The notes under the pieces were generated by a model. That model saw only the letters and a program-made list of their open reading frames with translations. It searched no databases and was not told the DNA's origin. DNA of 64,000 nt, taken from the NCBI RefSeq assembly GCF_001911425.1, contig NZ_MPPL01000001.1:3979716-4043715 (forward strand), in the 5' to 3' direction. The stretch is from Mucilaginibacter polytrichastri. GTDB lineage: Bacteria; Bacteroidota; Bacteroidia; Sphingobacteriales; Sphingobacteriaceae. A program made the position numbers and the translations under genes. This document shows positions 1 to 8,529 of the stretch, in pieces; the stretch's first letter is position 1; each line of letters begins with the position of its first letter.

Positions 1-1
1 C

Positions 2-97
2 GAGGCATCTAAGTATTTACAAGGGAGTTATAATCGTCACAACTTTTCCTATGACGGAATGATGAATCAGTCTTTTATGATCAATAAAAATTGTTAA
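2..97 (+). CDS. C-terminal fragment of an unknown protein (cut by window edge)
   Basis: An open frame enters from the left edge and stops at 95-97, leaving 31 residues rich in Asn, Ser, Tyr and Met. No motif can be recognised and the product is unknown. The frame could be the true end of a gene starting outside the window. A longer frame that begins at 91 on the same strand has poor, Phe/Cys-rich composition and was not accepted as a gene. Confidence 0.3.
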   Translation, partial: EASKYLQGSYNRHNFSYDGMMNQSFMINKNC

Positions 98-270
98 TGT
101 CATTAAGTTTTTGGTTCCCATGTAACACAGCCACAAGGCGTTGCTTGGTGGTTGTGTTCTTTTCAATAACGAAATTTTTGACCAATAAAATTTGTCTTTT
201 TATAAAAAAACCACCTCTCGGCAGTCATTATTACTTAGAAGAATTGAAATGCTCAATTATTATATTACAA

Positions 271-307
271 AAAACCAGGCCCTGAAGTCATTTCAAGGCC
301 TGGTTTT
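271..307. terminator. Bidirectional intrinsic terminator
   Basis: A perfect 11-bp inverted repeat, AAAACCAGGCC and GGCCTGGTTTT, surrounds a 15-base loop. A and T runs at the two ends make it a Rho-independent terminator readable on either strand. It lies 26 bases past the stop of the minus-strand hydrolase at 333-1130 and also follows the partial gene ending at 97. Confidence 0.75.
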
Positions 308-332
308 CAGAATAAAACTAGATAAAAATCGA

Positions 333-1130
333 TTATTTACTTTCAGCAATAATTATATCAGATAGTTTATCCGGCATAGAAATGAAAGGTGTATGACTGC
401 TTTGCAGTGTGTAAACCTTTTCAACTTTACCGGCTTTTACCATACGTTGCTGAGCAATGTAGCTAATTGTATGGTCATTAATGGTATAAATATATACCTT
501 CTTAACACTGCCAAAATTCTTTTCGGTCAGGTGTACCTTTTCAGCAAGAGGAGCTAACGGCTCTGGTTTAATATTAGCTGCAAGGTATTCCTGAACTTGT
601 TGTGGCGCATCCGCCGCCAAAATGTCTGCTACACCTTCTTTAGCAATTATTGCTGCACCGTGTTCCTTATCTACTGTAAGGCTCCCGCTGATGTGAGAAT
701 TCGAATCCTGTCCTGCAAGTCCTAAAAGGCTGTCGCCATCAATTGGAAGCGCCGCCGCCAAGTAAACTAATTTTTTTATTTGTGAAGGTATTTCTTCAGC
801 CACTTGGCTAATTATTAACCCCGCAAAACTATGCCCAACCAGAATCACATTGTTGCGGGAACCGATTGCCGCTTTGACCTGGTCAACATAGGTTTGAAAA
901 GTTATTTTCGCAAAAGGTGTTTGGTCTTTTCCGTGGCCAGTAAGGTTAATAGCAATAACCTCATGACCTTGTGCTTTTAATAGTGGTACTACGGCATCCC
1001 ATGAAGATACGTCAGCCCATGCGCCATGGACTAAAATAATTGTTTCCATTTTTTTATTTGATTTAGTTGTTGATGCAAATGAGGTGTAAGCAAGTACACT
1101 CATTGCGATTGTTATTAATAAATTTTTCAT
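333..1130 (-). CDS. Exported alpha/beta hydrolase (EstC / salicylate-esterase-like)
   Basis: This 265-residue protein is an alpha/beta-fold hydrolase. A signal peptide covers about residues 1-20. The oxyanion region LVHGAWAD follows at about 33-40, the nucleophile elbow GHSFAG places the catalytic serine at Ser101, Asp219 is a likely acid, and His246 in SSHTPF is the likely base. The HGAW start and overall length match esterases of the EstC/pyrethroid-hydrolase/plant methylesterase-like group, so an ester substrate is likely, but it cannot be named. It is the last gene of a run of minus-strand genes, 88 bases after another hydrolase, and ends in a strong terminator. The secretion signal suggests a periplasmic location. 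Confidence 0.85.
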   Translation of the reverse strand: MKNLLITIAMSVLAYTSFASTTKSNKKMETIILVHGAWADVSSWDAVVPLLKAQGHEVIAINLTGHGKDQTPFAKITFQTYVDQVKAAIGSRNNVILVGHSFAGLIISQVAEEIPSQIKKLVYLAAALPIDGDSLLGLAGQDSNSHISGSLTVDKEHGAAIIAKEGVADILAADAPQQVQEYLAANIKPEPLAPLAEKVHLTEKNFGSVKKVYIYTINDHTISYIAQQRMVKAGKVEKVYTLQSSHTPFISMPDKLSDIIIAESK

Positions 1131-1218
1131 TTTTTTAAATTGGTTTAAGCGACATAGGCTTTTAGAATACCCAGTAAAAGCCTTGATTTTAATTTCAGTT
1201 TTTACTGGTTTGATTAAG

Positions 1219-2091
1219 TTATTTTATGTTTAGGTTGCTTAAAAAGGACGTGATATTGTCTGAAATTTCTTTATGATATTCTTCTAAAGCGAAATGGCTT
1301 GTGTTGTATAAATGTAATTCCGCATTTGGCAGGTCGGTTAAAAATGCTCTGGCCGCAGCTTCAGGAAAGAAAGGGTCATTTTTACCCCAAACAAGTAATG
1401 TTTTAGGTTGATGGGTGCGAAAGTATTCTTGCCATTTAGGATATTCTGCGACATTGCTTGAATAATCGTGTAATAAATCAAGATGGATTTCATCCAAGCC
1501 CGGTTTTGATAAGTTTTGCAGGTCGGATAAAAATGCATCCGGGCTTATCAATTCCGGGTTCTCAATACCTGTAAAGTAAAATACTTTAATACCGTCCAGG
1601 GTCATTAAAAATCGTATCGGCTTCTCTGTTTCTTCATTTCTGTTTTCCAGAAAAGGCATTGCAGCGCCAAATCCTTCGCCGATACCTTCCATGTATGCAT
1701 TAGCATTTTGAATAATTAACGATTGAATTAACTCAGGTCTCTTAGATGCCAATCTAAAACCAATTGGGCCGCCGTAATCAAAAGCATATAAGGTAAATGC
1801 TTTGATACCAATTTGATCAATAAACTTTTCTACGGTAATTGTTAAATTTTCAAAGCTGTATTTGTAATCTGCAGTTGACGGGGCTTCGCTGTTTCCGAAT
1901 CCTGGGTAATCGGGCGCTATCAAATGATAATCGTTCTTCAGGTCTTCAATTAAATTCCTGAAACTAATGGAAGATGAAGGAAAACCACCTAATAAAAGTA
2001 TAGTAGGTTTGTTGCTGTCACCGGCTTCACGGTAAAAAATGTTGACTCCATCAATATTTATTGTTTTATAAGCTACTTTGTAATTTTTCAT
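1219..2091 (-). CDS. Alpha/beta hydrolase, haloalkane dehalogenase / epoxide hydrolase type, altered oxyanion motif
   Basis: The 290-residue protein has the plan of haloalkane dehalogenases and epoxide hydrolases: an aspartate nucleophile in FDYGGPIG (Asp105), a PDYPGFGNS stretch at about 60-68, an acid in WGKNDPFF, and a base histidine in TSHFALEE. It has no signal peptide, unlike its two relatives in this window (3593-4558 and 20298-21275). The usual HG oxyanion motif reads LLLGGFPSSS, so a glycine (Gly35) stands where both relatives have histidine. Substrate is unknown. It is followed 88 bases on by another hydrolase and preceded by a CMD-type gene on the same strand. Confidence 0.85.
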   Translation of the reverse strand: MKNYKVAYKTINIDGVNIFYREAGDSNKPTILLLGGFPSSSISFRNLIEDLKNDYHLIAPDYPGFGNSEAPSTADYKYSFENLTITVEKFIDQIGIKAFTLYAFDYGGPIGFRLASKRPELIQSLIIQNANAYMEGIGEGFGAAMPFLENRNEETEKPIRFLMTLDGIKVFYFTGIENPELISPDAFLSDLQNLSKPGLDEIHLDLLHDYSSNVAEYPKWQEYFRTHQPKTLLVWGKNDPFFPEAAARAFLTDLPNAELHLYNTSHFALEEYHKEISDNITSFLSNLNIK

Positions 2092-2145
2092 TTTATGTTT
2101 TTTTTAGATTTGTTTAAAAGATATTTATTATTGATTTGCGACAAA

Positions 2146-2694
2146 TTATAATTCCTCAGCAAGGGGGAAATCAATTTCAAAGGCGGTAAGGTTGTGGATA
2201 TAGTTGCTGATAATTTTATCGCCGATTACAATAATCACGTCGACCAGATTGGCTTCTGTGTAACCCGCCTCAAAAAAAGCTTCTAAAAGGGCGTCATCAG
2301 CACGCCCGTGGCTTACGGTAATGCTTTTGGCTAATTTCACAAGTGCATCAATTTTACTATCAAAACCGGCGCTGCCGTTTCTCAAATCAATAACTTGCTC
2401 ATCGGTGAATCCATTCATTTTACCAAGTACGGTGTGTGCACTTAGGCAATAGCGGCATCCATTTACCTGGCTTACCACAAGATTAATTACTTCTCTTTCT
2501 TTTGCTCTTAACGTGCTTTTTCGGTTCTGAAAAGTCAGATAATCAGCCAAAGCCGTTTCGCTCTTGGCGAAGTAGGCATACAGGTTAGGAACAAAGCCTA
2601 AGCCTTTCTGCAGATTATCAAACAATTGTTGATTAGTGGCAGAAACTTCTGCTCTTGCGGGAACATCGAAAGTCCTTTTTCTTATAGGTGTCAT
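2146..2694 (-). CDS. Carboxymuconolactone decarboxylase-family (AhpD-like) protein
   Basis: A 182-residue cytoplasmic protein of the CMD/AhpD fold. The peroxidase-type active site is visible as Cys80-x-x-Cys83 with His87 (GCRYCLSAH). Such proteins act as alkylhydroperoxidases, or are annotated as peroxidase-related proteins of unknown substrate. A clear paralogue lies at 16351-16905. Both genes carry almost the same 19-base sequence about 25-30 bases upstream of the start codon, suggesting shared promoter architecture. The gene stands just upstream of the hydrolase at 1219-2091, 54 bases apart, and may be cotranscribed with it. Confidence 0.85.
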   Translation of the reverse strand: MTPIRKRTFDVPARAEVSATNQQLFDNLQKGLGFVPNLYAYFAKSETALADYLTFQNRKSTLRAKEREVINLVVSQVNGCRYCLSAHTVLGKMNGFTDEQVIDLRNGSAGFDSKIDALVKLAKSITVSHGRADDALLEAFFEAGYTEANLVDVIIVIGDKIISNYIHNLTAFEIDFPLAEEL

Positions 2695-2723
2695 TTTGTA
2701 CTATTTAATTGCTTTCTGTCGTT

Positions 2724-2742
2724 ATTGACAATACAAAGATGC
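2724..2742 (-). promoter_or_regulatory. Promoter-like element shared by the two CMD genes
   Basis: The sequence ATTGACAATACAAAGATGC (plus strand) recurs at 16930-16948 with 17 of 19 bases identical. In both cases it lies 25-30 bases before the start codon of a CMD-family gene. Read on the coding strand it contains CATCTTTG, one base away from the Bacteroidota -7 element TAnnTTTG. The function is inferred. Confidence 0.4.
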
Positions 2743-2848
2743 TATCAAAGGTGAGCCTGTACCAATGAAGTAGATTAGGAAATAAGGGCGAACTGGTTAG
2801 GGCAAAAAAGTTGAACCAGATTAACTTTTTATCGGGCAACACGTTTCG

Positions 2849-2880
2849 AAAAACAAAAAGCCACCAAATGGCGGCTCTTT
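2849..2880 (-). terminator. Intrinsic terminator after the Crp-family gene
   Basis: On the minus strand AGCCGCC, a four-base ATTT loop and GGTGGCT form a stem with one wobble pair, followed by TTTTTGTTTTT. It lies 47 bases after the stop of the regulator at 2927-3517. Confidence 0.6.
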
Positions 2881-2926
2881 GTGATGCATAAACTTATTAA
2901 GTTGAGTGTTCGTTAAACAACAACTT

Positions 2927-3517
2927 TTATTTAGTTGCCCTTTTATTTCTCAATTTAGAAAGATATTCAGTTGTCATCCCCAAGTATGAGGCAAGGGCAT
3001 ATTGAGGAACACGATTAACAATTTTAGGGTATTTATGCAGAAAGCTTTCATATCTGAATTCTGCTGTTTGCGTAAGATTTGTGATTAGCTGCCGAAAATG
3101 GAATGCCTGTGCCCTTTCTGCCGAAATACGAAAAAACGTTTCATATTTGTGATTTGCCTGTTTAAGCATGTCCTCATTTTCTCGGCTTAGTTGTAGAATG
3201 ATGCTGTCTTCCAGCGCAATTACAAACATGGTAGCCTGCTCGGCATTATAATAACTGTTGTAGTCAGTTATCCACCAATCCTCAATTGCAAATTGGATGG
3301 TATGATCTTCTCCGTTATCAATAACGACATATGCCCTAAAAGCACCAGCGCATACAAAATTTCTATAATTTGCAGTAAAACCTGGCTGTACAATAAACTG
3401 ACGTTTTTTTACCCTTGTCAATTTAAATTGAGAAAGCATAAAATTTAATTCGTCGACCGTTAACGGCACTCTTTGTAGGATGTGGCTTGCAAGCGGTTCA
3501 AAATCCTGGTTCAGCAT
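2927..3517 (-). CDS. Crp/Fnr-family transcriptional regulator
   Basis: This 196-residue protein has the cyclic-nucleotide-binding-like beta-roll over about residues 25-120 and a short C-terminal recognition region with YASYLGMTTEYLSKLRNK, the truncated HTH typical of Bacteroidota Crp-like regulators. No Cys cluster for an iron-sulfur centre is visible, and the ligand cannot be predicted. It sits between a hydrolase gene at 3593-4558 and the CMD/hydrolase pair below 2694, all on the minus strand, so these genes may be its targets. A second, 5'-truncated member of the family lies at 55843-56253. Confidence 0.85.
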   Translation of the reverse strand: MLNQDFEPLASHILQRVPLTVDELNFMLSQFKLTRVKKRQFIVQPGFTANYRNFVCAGAFRAYVVIDNGEDHTIQFAIEDWWITDYNSYYNAEQATMFVIALEDSIILQLSRENEDMLKQANHKYETFFRISAERAQAFHFRQLITNLTQTAEFRYESFLHKYPKIVNRVPQYALASYLGMTTEYLSKLRNKRATK

Positions 3518-3592
3518 AACTGTTAATCACCTATTGTTAATTGTTAAACATAATTTATATTACAACCTGATATTAGAAAGACCTGGAGTTGA

Positions 3593-4558
3593 TTATTTTA
3601 AAAATGCCCTTATATATCCAGCTATTTCCTGCGCCGATTCGTCTAATGCGAAATGTCCAGCATTAAGCAAGTGTATCTCGGCATTTGGTACATCCTTTTT
3701 GTAGGCCTCCGCACCGGCTACTGTAAATGAAGGATCGTACTTCCCCCATACCACCAACAGGCGCGGTTGAAATTTTCGCATCCAATCTTGAAACTTTAAA
3801 TAAAACGGCAAATTATTTTTATAATCATAAAAAAGATCAAGTTGAATTTGTAATACCCCTGGTTTGTTTAACCATGCCAATTCATCCGTCCAGTAGTCGG
3901 GATTGATTAAATCAGGTTCCGGGTTATTTCCGACATGCCTTCCCCTGGTGGCTTCCGCCGAACTGAAGTTCTTTATAATTGATGATTCATTTGATTTGCT
4001 ATCATTCCAAAAGGCACGTCTTGTTGTCCAAAGAGGGGACAAACCTTGTTCATGGCTTACCGCATTTTGAATAATAATGGAAGTGATTTTTTCAGGGTGG
4101 GCTAAAACAAGTCTGAAACCAATAGGCCCACCATAATCCTGCACATACAAACTGTATTTAGTTAAACCTAATGCAATGGTAAAATCACCAATAAATTCTC
4201 CCAGATGGTCGAACGTATATTTAAAATCTGCGGCTGGCGGCATTTCACTGTTGCCAAAACCAGGGTAATCAGGAGCTATTAAATGGTATCGATCCGCTAA
4301 CAAAGGCAATAGCGTATTAAACATACGGGACGAAGATGGAAAGCCATGCAATAGCAAAATAACCGGGGCGCTCGTAGAACCGGCTTCCCGGTAAAAGACG
4401 TGAACTCCATTTATTAAGATAGTTTTATAACGCGTTCTGGTATCAGTTTTTATCAAATTTGAACCTGTTGACATATGATTTACATCATTTTTAACAGTAT
4501 CCTGCGCCTGAATGTGAAGCGCACCGCATAAAAGAATTATTGAAAATATTTTTTTCAT
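3593..4558 (-). CDS. Exported alpha/beta hydrolase, haloalkane dehalogenase / epoxide hydrolase type
   Basis: A 321-residue paralogue of the hydrolases at 1219-2091 and 20298-21275. A signal peptide ending near AQA (about residue 19) and a linker of some 25 residues precede the catalytic domain. The canonical oxyanion motif LLLHGFPSSS is present (His71), the nucleophile is Asp141 in QDYGGPIG, the acid region is WGKYDPSF, and the base is in AGHFALDES near the C-terminus. A periplasmic epoxide or haloalkane hydrolase-type activity is plausible; substrate unknown. An HxlR-type regulator remnant starts about 400 bases away on the other strand. Confidence 0.85.
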   Translation of the reverse strand: MKKIFSIILLCGALHIQAQDTVKNDVNHMSTGSNLIKTDTRTRYKTILINGVHVFYREAGSTSAPVILLLHGFPSSSRMFNTLLPLLADRYHLIAPDYPGFGNSEMPPAADFKYTFDHLGEFIGDFTIALGLTKYSLYVQDYGGPIGFRLVLAHPEKITSIIIQNAVSHEQGLSPLWTTRRAFWNDSKSNESSIIKNFSSAEATRGRHVGNNPEPDLINPDYWTDELAWLNKPGVLQIQLDLFYDYKNNLPFYLKFQDWMRKFQPRLLVVWGKYDPSFTVAGAEAYKKDVPNAEIHLLNAGHFALDESAQEIAGYIRAFLK

Positions 4559-4953
4559 TTTGTAACAATTTATTATGCAAAGAGGAACAATTCCACATTA
4601 AAGCAATATCTCTAAACCAGTTTAATGGGTTGCACCCTGTTAAAACCCATTACCGGCAGCGATAATTTTATGTTTACTCCAGATAGCGTTTATAGCGTAT
4701 GCTATTCGAATGAATTGCAGATCCTATGCTGAGTTGGGCAGCAGAACTGAAGGTAAAATCAATGTTGTGTTTTAAACTCTTTTTTCGATGGCTCGAAATT
4801 AGTCATCAAATTTAATGACACAAAATGATTATAAGTGATTGCATTAATCATCTATAATGATTAACATAAAGTAACACGACTAATTCAATTATTTAACCCG
4901 CAGCAAAAACAGGCACTTTCGCAAAGCAGGCGGGGGTGATGAATGGAAAATGA
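4559..4953. other. Intergenic region between hydrolase and HxlR remnant
   Basis: This 395-base stretch holds the divergent promoters of the hydrolase (minus) and the HxlR-like gene (plus). I see no open frame of note. Its right end, about 4900-4953, seems to be the decayed 5' part of the HxlR gene. Confidence 0.4.
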
Positions 4954-5232
4954 AAAATTAACTTGATCTGGTGTATTTATAACGGAGTCAAAAGACCGGG
5001 TGAATTACATTCTAAAATGCCTAAAGCATCCCGTCGATTATTGGATATACAGCTTAAGCAGCTTTCAAAGCTCGGTATACTCAACAAAACAAATTTTGAT
5101 CAACAGCCTTTAAAAGTAGATTATGAACTCACACCGCTGGGTATGACATTGATACCTTTGATAGAAGTAACCGAGCAATGGGGAGAAACTCACCGTGACG
5201 TGTTAGAGCCATTATTTCAGATACTTGTTTAA
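4954..5232 (+). pseudogene. HxlR-family regulator, N-terminus lost to frame damage
   Basis: About 90 residues match the winged-helix core and C-terminus of HxlR regulators: INLIWCIYNG, a GELHSKMP helix, RLLDIQLKQLSKLGI, YELTPLGMTLIPLI, then a terminal helix. HxlR proteins normally have some 25 more N-terminal residues with a Cys-Pro and a GGKWK motif. Here a stop (TGA, 4951-4953) lies directly before the core, while a TGG AAA pair suited to the WK of that motif is in another frame at 4943-4949, beside an A-run. The first in-frame start is a TTG at 4963. A translated short regulator is possible, but a pseudogene is more likely. Confidence 0.55.
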
Positions 5233-5427
5233 CAACATGCTTTAAGTCCCAATATAAATAAAGACCCAGATATCGTTCGAAACATAAAAGGGGAAATCAA
5301 TTTTCAAAAAACGATTAAAACTTCACCCGATTCAAGAAGTGACTCGAGTTTTGTCCGGAATAGAGGCTTATTTAGTGACTCAATAACATCTTTGATTGTT
5401 AATTCCCCTCTTTCAACACCTTCTTTT

Positions 5428-6579
5428 TTAATTTTGTACCGTGATTCCGCTTAAATTCCTGAGCCTGGCAATAATACCCCAACTGTAAAAGTTATTAACC
5501 ACACCAATTAATAAAGTATTCTTTCCGGTTTTAAGCGGAATGTTTACCATAGAATTATCGATGTTGAGGCATCCATTCGGAAACTTTGCAAGCGGTAACC
5601 CGAATTGATTTTTATCTGCATCAATTAAAATATTATTTGCGAAAACATACACTTCATCACAAAATCCAAGCTGCATCTGCATTACCTGATCCTTTGTGGA
5701 ATTAATGGTAGTTTTTAGCCAAACGTATCGGCCGGTATCATTTACTCCAAATTTTCGGGATAAGTTGATCACACCACGCCTTTCCGCTGTAATCTTGCTC
5801 CATTGAGTGGAATCTTTTGGCAGGTCACCGATTGTTAATTCTTTTCCCCGGCTCATAACCTTTGATGTGCTTACTTCCCATTCCCTTATGTAATTTATAT
5901 CGTATTTAGTAGGGTCTATCCCTTCCAATGGCGATAAGTTCCCAACATCATTCGGTTTAATTGTCAAATTGGCAAAATAGGCAAGTCCGTCAAATCCAAT
6001 TGTTCCGGATTTGCTATTGCTTTCCAATCTCGGAATTTCTAAAACAGGCTCATCCATATCGTTTACATAAACACGCATCTGCATACCGGAAACTACCAGC
6101 TTTATATGGTTCCATTCATTGTTGTGTACTGGTGCCGGCCCATCATAGGGCGACATCATATTAAAAAGCAGCACGCCATTTACAACAGGTGCATATTGGA
6201 TATCATCGTTGGTACGCTTGCTATCATCCCTTTTGGTGCGCAGATAAACATATTCGCTTTCTTTCGAATTCTGCTGACGGAAGTAAACGCCTATTGGGTT
6301 AAAATTACTTTTTTCAGCTTCTATCGGTTGTGTATCAAATTCAATTGTGCCGTTAGTGAAAACTATCCCTTTGATATTTATTTGCCCGCCGTTTCGATTC
6401 ATTCTTACAGCCTTTACTCCTTTATAAGTTACAAACTCTGCTTTTGAGGCAGTAGTATCCCATCTGGACGATTCGATAGGAATTATCATTATTTTCTGAT
6501 TGTTATTGACTTGTGCATGGCAGTCAAAGCAAAAAAATAGTATCAAAGGGACGGTCAGGAATAAGTTTCTTAATATCAT
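5428..6579 (-). CDS. Secreted protein with LamG/DUF1080-like concanavalin fold
   Basis: I place the start at the internal Met at 6579, because it gives a clean signal peptide (MILRNLFLTVPLILFFC, cleaved near HAQ). The sequence upstream of it belongs to a leader repeated at 18.5 kb. The mature protein (about 360 residues) has an N-terminal beta-sandwich of the concanavalin A-like/DUF1080 type, with GTIEFDTQP, NEWNHIKLVVSG and GTIGFDGLAYFANLTI-like strands at about 80-210. A second beta-rich half follows, resembling a jelly-roll carbohydrate-binding module (GRYVWLKTTI, KTGKNTLLIGVVN). No catalytic motif is recognised. A role in polysaccharide handling is inferred only from the folds. A LytTR two-component pair lies directly upstream on the same strand. 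Confidence 0.7.
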   Translation of the reverse strand: MILRNLFLTVPLILFFCFDCHAQVNNNQKIMIIPIESSRWDTTASKAEFVTYKGVKAVRMNRNGGQINIKGIVFTNGTIEFDTQPIEAEKSNFNPIGVYFRQQNSKESEYVYLRTKRDDSKRTNDDIQYAPVVNGVLLFNMMSPYDGPAPVHNNEWNHIKLVVSGMQMRVYVNDMDEPVLEIPRLESNSKSGTIGFDGLAYFANLTIKPNDVGNLSPLEGIDPTKYDINYIREWEVSTSKVMSRGKELTIGDLPKDSTQWSKITAERRGVINLSRKFGVNDTGRYVWLKTTINSTKDQVMQMQLGFCDEVYVFANNILIDADKNQFGLPLAKFPNGCLNIDNSMVNIPLKTGKNTLLIGVVNNFYSWGIIARLRNLSGITVQN

Positions 6580-6772
6580 TGCTTTTTGATTTTGGTCAAA
6601 AGAAGCAATATTTCTGGATGGAAATTCCCTTTTTGGGTCAATGATACATTCGACCTTACCAATAGGCATAATTCGCCGATGAAAAAATTTTAGATTGATG
6701 ATTTTGAAAAATCATTGACGAGGCGCCTTTTCAAAAATTGATGCGCCTGCCTAAATCGCAAAATAATTAGCT
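6561..6772. repeat. Imperfect direct repeat, copy A (leader sequence)
   Basis: About 210 bases recur at 18436-18643 in the same orientation with many shared blocks, for example GGATGGAAATTCCCTTTT, GGTCAATGATACATT and AATAGGCATAATTCGCCGAT. Copy A spans from the stop codon of the LytTR regulator to the first seven codons of the secreted protein at 5428-6579. It contains an 8-bp hairpin (ATGATTTT/AAAATCAT) and an AGGCGC/GCGCCT pair at 6721-6748 that may terminate the regulator transcript. Copy B lacks both hairpins but keeps the start-codon region. Confidence 0.75.
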
Positions 6773-7486
6773 GCGAAGTTTTATTTGCAAGGCTTCTGCA
6801 AAAGATCCGCCAATCGGTAATTCTATCGTACCAATTTCAACGTGGCTAGCAGAGAATGCCGTTACAAAATTCAGTGAGATAATAAAGGATCGGTGTATCC
6901 TTATAAAGTGATCGGGCGATAGGTTTTCCTCCAGTTCATATAGGGTTTGGTAGGTAATTATATCGCGATCTGCCGTATGTATTTTTATAAAACCTTTCAG
7001 TCCTTCAATATATTGAATATCCCGAACCATAACCCGAACCATTTTTTTATCAGATTTCACATAAATAAAGGGCTGGGCAAGGGTATTTGACGGCTGCAGG
7101 ACGCTAGGGTAATTCATGAATTTTGCAGACCCGATGGACTCAAATTTTGAAATGGCTTTTAAAAATCTTTCAAACGAAATAGGCTTGAGCAAATAATCTA
7201 CCACATTAAATTCGAAGCCGTCCAATGCGAATTCACGGGAGGCAGTAGTCAATATTATCGGAGGTGGATCTTTTAACGTACGTAATAATTCAAGGCCCGT
7301 TAATTCCGGCATTTGTATATCCAAAAACAACAGATCAACAGGCTGCTTCTTTAAAAATTGGTAAACCTGTGTGCCGTTACGACAAATTCCTGTGATTGAA
7401 AAATCAGGCAACTTGGTTAAATGGCTTTCGATAACGTCAATAGCCAGCTGCTCATCGTCGGCGATTACACATCTGATCTTACTCAT
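6767..7486 (-). CDS. LytTR-family response regulator
   Basis: The 239-residue protein has a receiver domain (residues 1-120: acidic pair Asp10-Asp11, phospho-acceptor Asp56 in LLFLDIQMP, conserved Lys in LLKPIS) followed by a LytTR DNA-binding domain (about 140-239) with YVKSDKKMVRV and FIRIHRSFIISL. Its start codon overlaps the end of the sensor kinase gene by four bases (ATGA), so the pair is translationally coupled. Membrane-signal-dependent control of nearby genes, such as the secreted protein downstream, is an inference. Confidence 0.9.
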   Translation of the reverse strand: MSKIRCVIADDEQLAIDVIESHLTKLPDFSITGICRNGTQVYQFLKKQPVDLLFLDIQMPELTGLELLRTLKDPPPIILTTASREFALDGFEFNVVDYLLKPISFERFLKAISKFESIGSAKFMNYPSVLQPSNTLAQPFIYVKSDKKMVRVMVRDIQYIEGLKGFIKIHTADRDIITYQTLYELEENLSPDHFIRIHRSFIISLNFVTAFSASHVEIGTIELPIGGSFAEALQIKLRS

Positions 7487-8529
7487 AATCCAATTTTTAA
7501 ATAGGCTTCAAAATATTCTTCGTGCTTGATCAGCAACAATTCATGCCGATCAGGATAGGTAAGCTCGAGCCTGCGTTTCAAATTCTTAACACCCAGACCA
7601 TGTTCCCGAACTTCTATGCTTTGATGGTAGCTGTTTTTTACCCTCAAGGCCAATTCATTGCCACTAACTTTCAGATTTATTGTAACCCATCCCGAGCCAT
7701 TAGTTATACCATGTTTAAAAGCATTTTCAATAAAAGGCAGCAGCAACAAGGGGGTTATCGTTTTACCGTTTAAATCTCCAAAGTATTGAAACGATACCTC
7801 CAGGCGGTCAGCAAAACGTATATCTTCAATGCTGATGTAATCCTCCAGGTATTTAATTTCCTCTGTAAGCAGTACTTTACTAGTGCCTGTTTTATAGAGC
7901 ATATAATGCATGAGATCCGAAAGCCTTAACACTAATGCATTGGCTTTTGCTGAAGTATCGATGGTTAGCGCATGTAGGCTGTTAAGCGTATTGAAAAAAA
8001 AGTGCGGATTGATCTGTGCTTTTAAATAACCGAGTTCTGCAGAGATCTTTTCAATCTCTAATTCTTTGATATTTTTTTCAGTTTGATACGATCTTCTTGC
8101 AAGTCGCAAAAATGTTGTTAACGCTATCATTAAAAAAATCCGCACCGCATTCCTCAGAATACGTAACGTGATCCAAAATTGATTTTTATCCAGCAAATAC
8201 CTTTCGGGAAAATGGTATTTATCCCATCTTCGCCAGATGAAATGTGCCCAGGCTCTATCTAATAAAGCTCCAAAGAATACCAAGAGTAAGAGTAAACAAA
8301 TATAGGTGGCAAATTTTTTGCTGTCGTAAAATTTGGGCAGAAAAATAAGGAGGTTAGTATAGCATACAATTATTGTTGTTAATACCAATGTAATTTGCTG
8401 TACATCAAAAGTAAATGATACTACATCATTGCTCATTACACCCAGGCTTATAATTTGATAAGCGATAAAAGCTAACCAAAATAGCAGATGTAAGCCTAAT
8501 TTGGGGGTTAAGGACAATTTTTTTATCAT
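7483..8529 (-). CDS. LytS/YehU-type sensor histidine kinase
   Basis: A 348-residue membrane kinase of the His_kinase (PF06580) class. Four hydrophobic segments cover about residues 12-32, 45-65, 75-92 and 125-145. A coiled segment is followed by the phospho-acceptor region QINPHFFFNTLNSLHAL with His176 and a GHKL ATPase domain ending in HGLGVKNLKRRLELTY. It lacks a large extracytoplasmic domain, so the signal is probably sensed in or near the membrane. It is cotranscribed with the LytTR regulator, overlapping by four bases. Confidence 0.9.
   Translation of the reverse strand: MIKKLSLTPKLGLHLLFWLAFIAYQIISLGVMSNDVVSFTFDVQQITLVLTTIIVCYTNLLIFLPKFYDSKKFATYICLLLLLVFFGALLDRAWAHFIWRRWDKYHFPERYLLDKNQFWITLRILRNAVRIFLMIALTTFLRLARRSYQTEKNIKELEIEKISAELGYLKAQINPHFFFNTLNSLHALTIDTSAKANALVLRLSDLMHYMLYKTGTSKVLLTEEIKYLEDYISIEDIRFADRLEVSFQYFGDLNGKTITPLLLLPFIENAFKHGITNGSGWVTINLKVSGNELALRVKNSYHQSIEVREHGLGVKNLKRRLELTYPDRHELLLIKHEEYFEAYLKIGL

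Noticed and set aside
91..285. Plus-strand open frame of 64 codons near the left edge
   Set aside because: Rich in Phe, Cys and Trp without a recognisable pattern; overlaps the terminator region and starts inside another coding frame.
6580..6669. N-terminal extension of the secreted LamG-type protein
   Set aside because: It would place 30 charged residues before a clear signal peptide, and this stretch is part of the repeated leader whose other copy has a stop in this frame.
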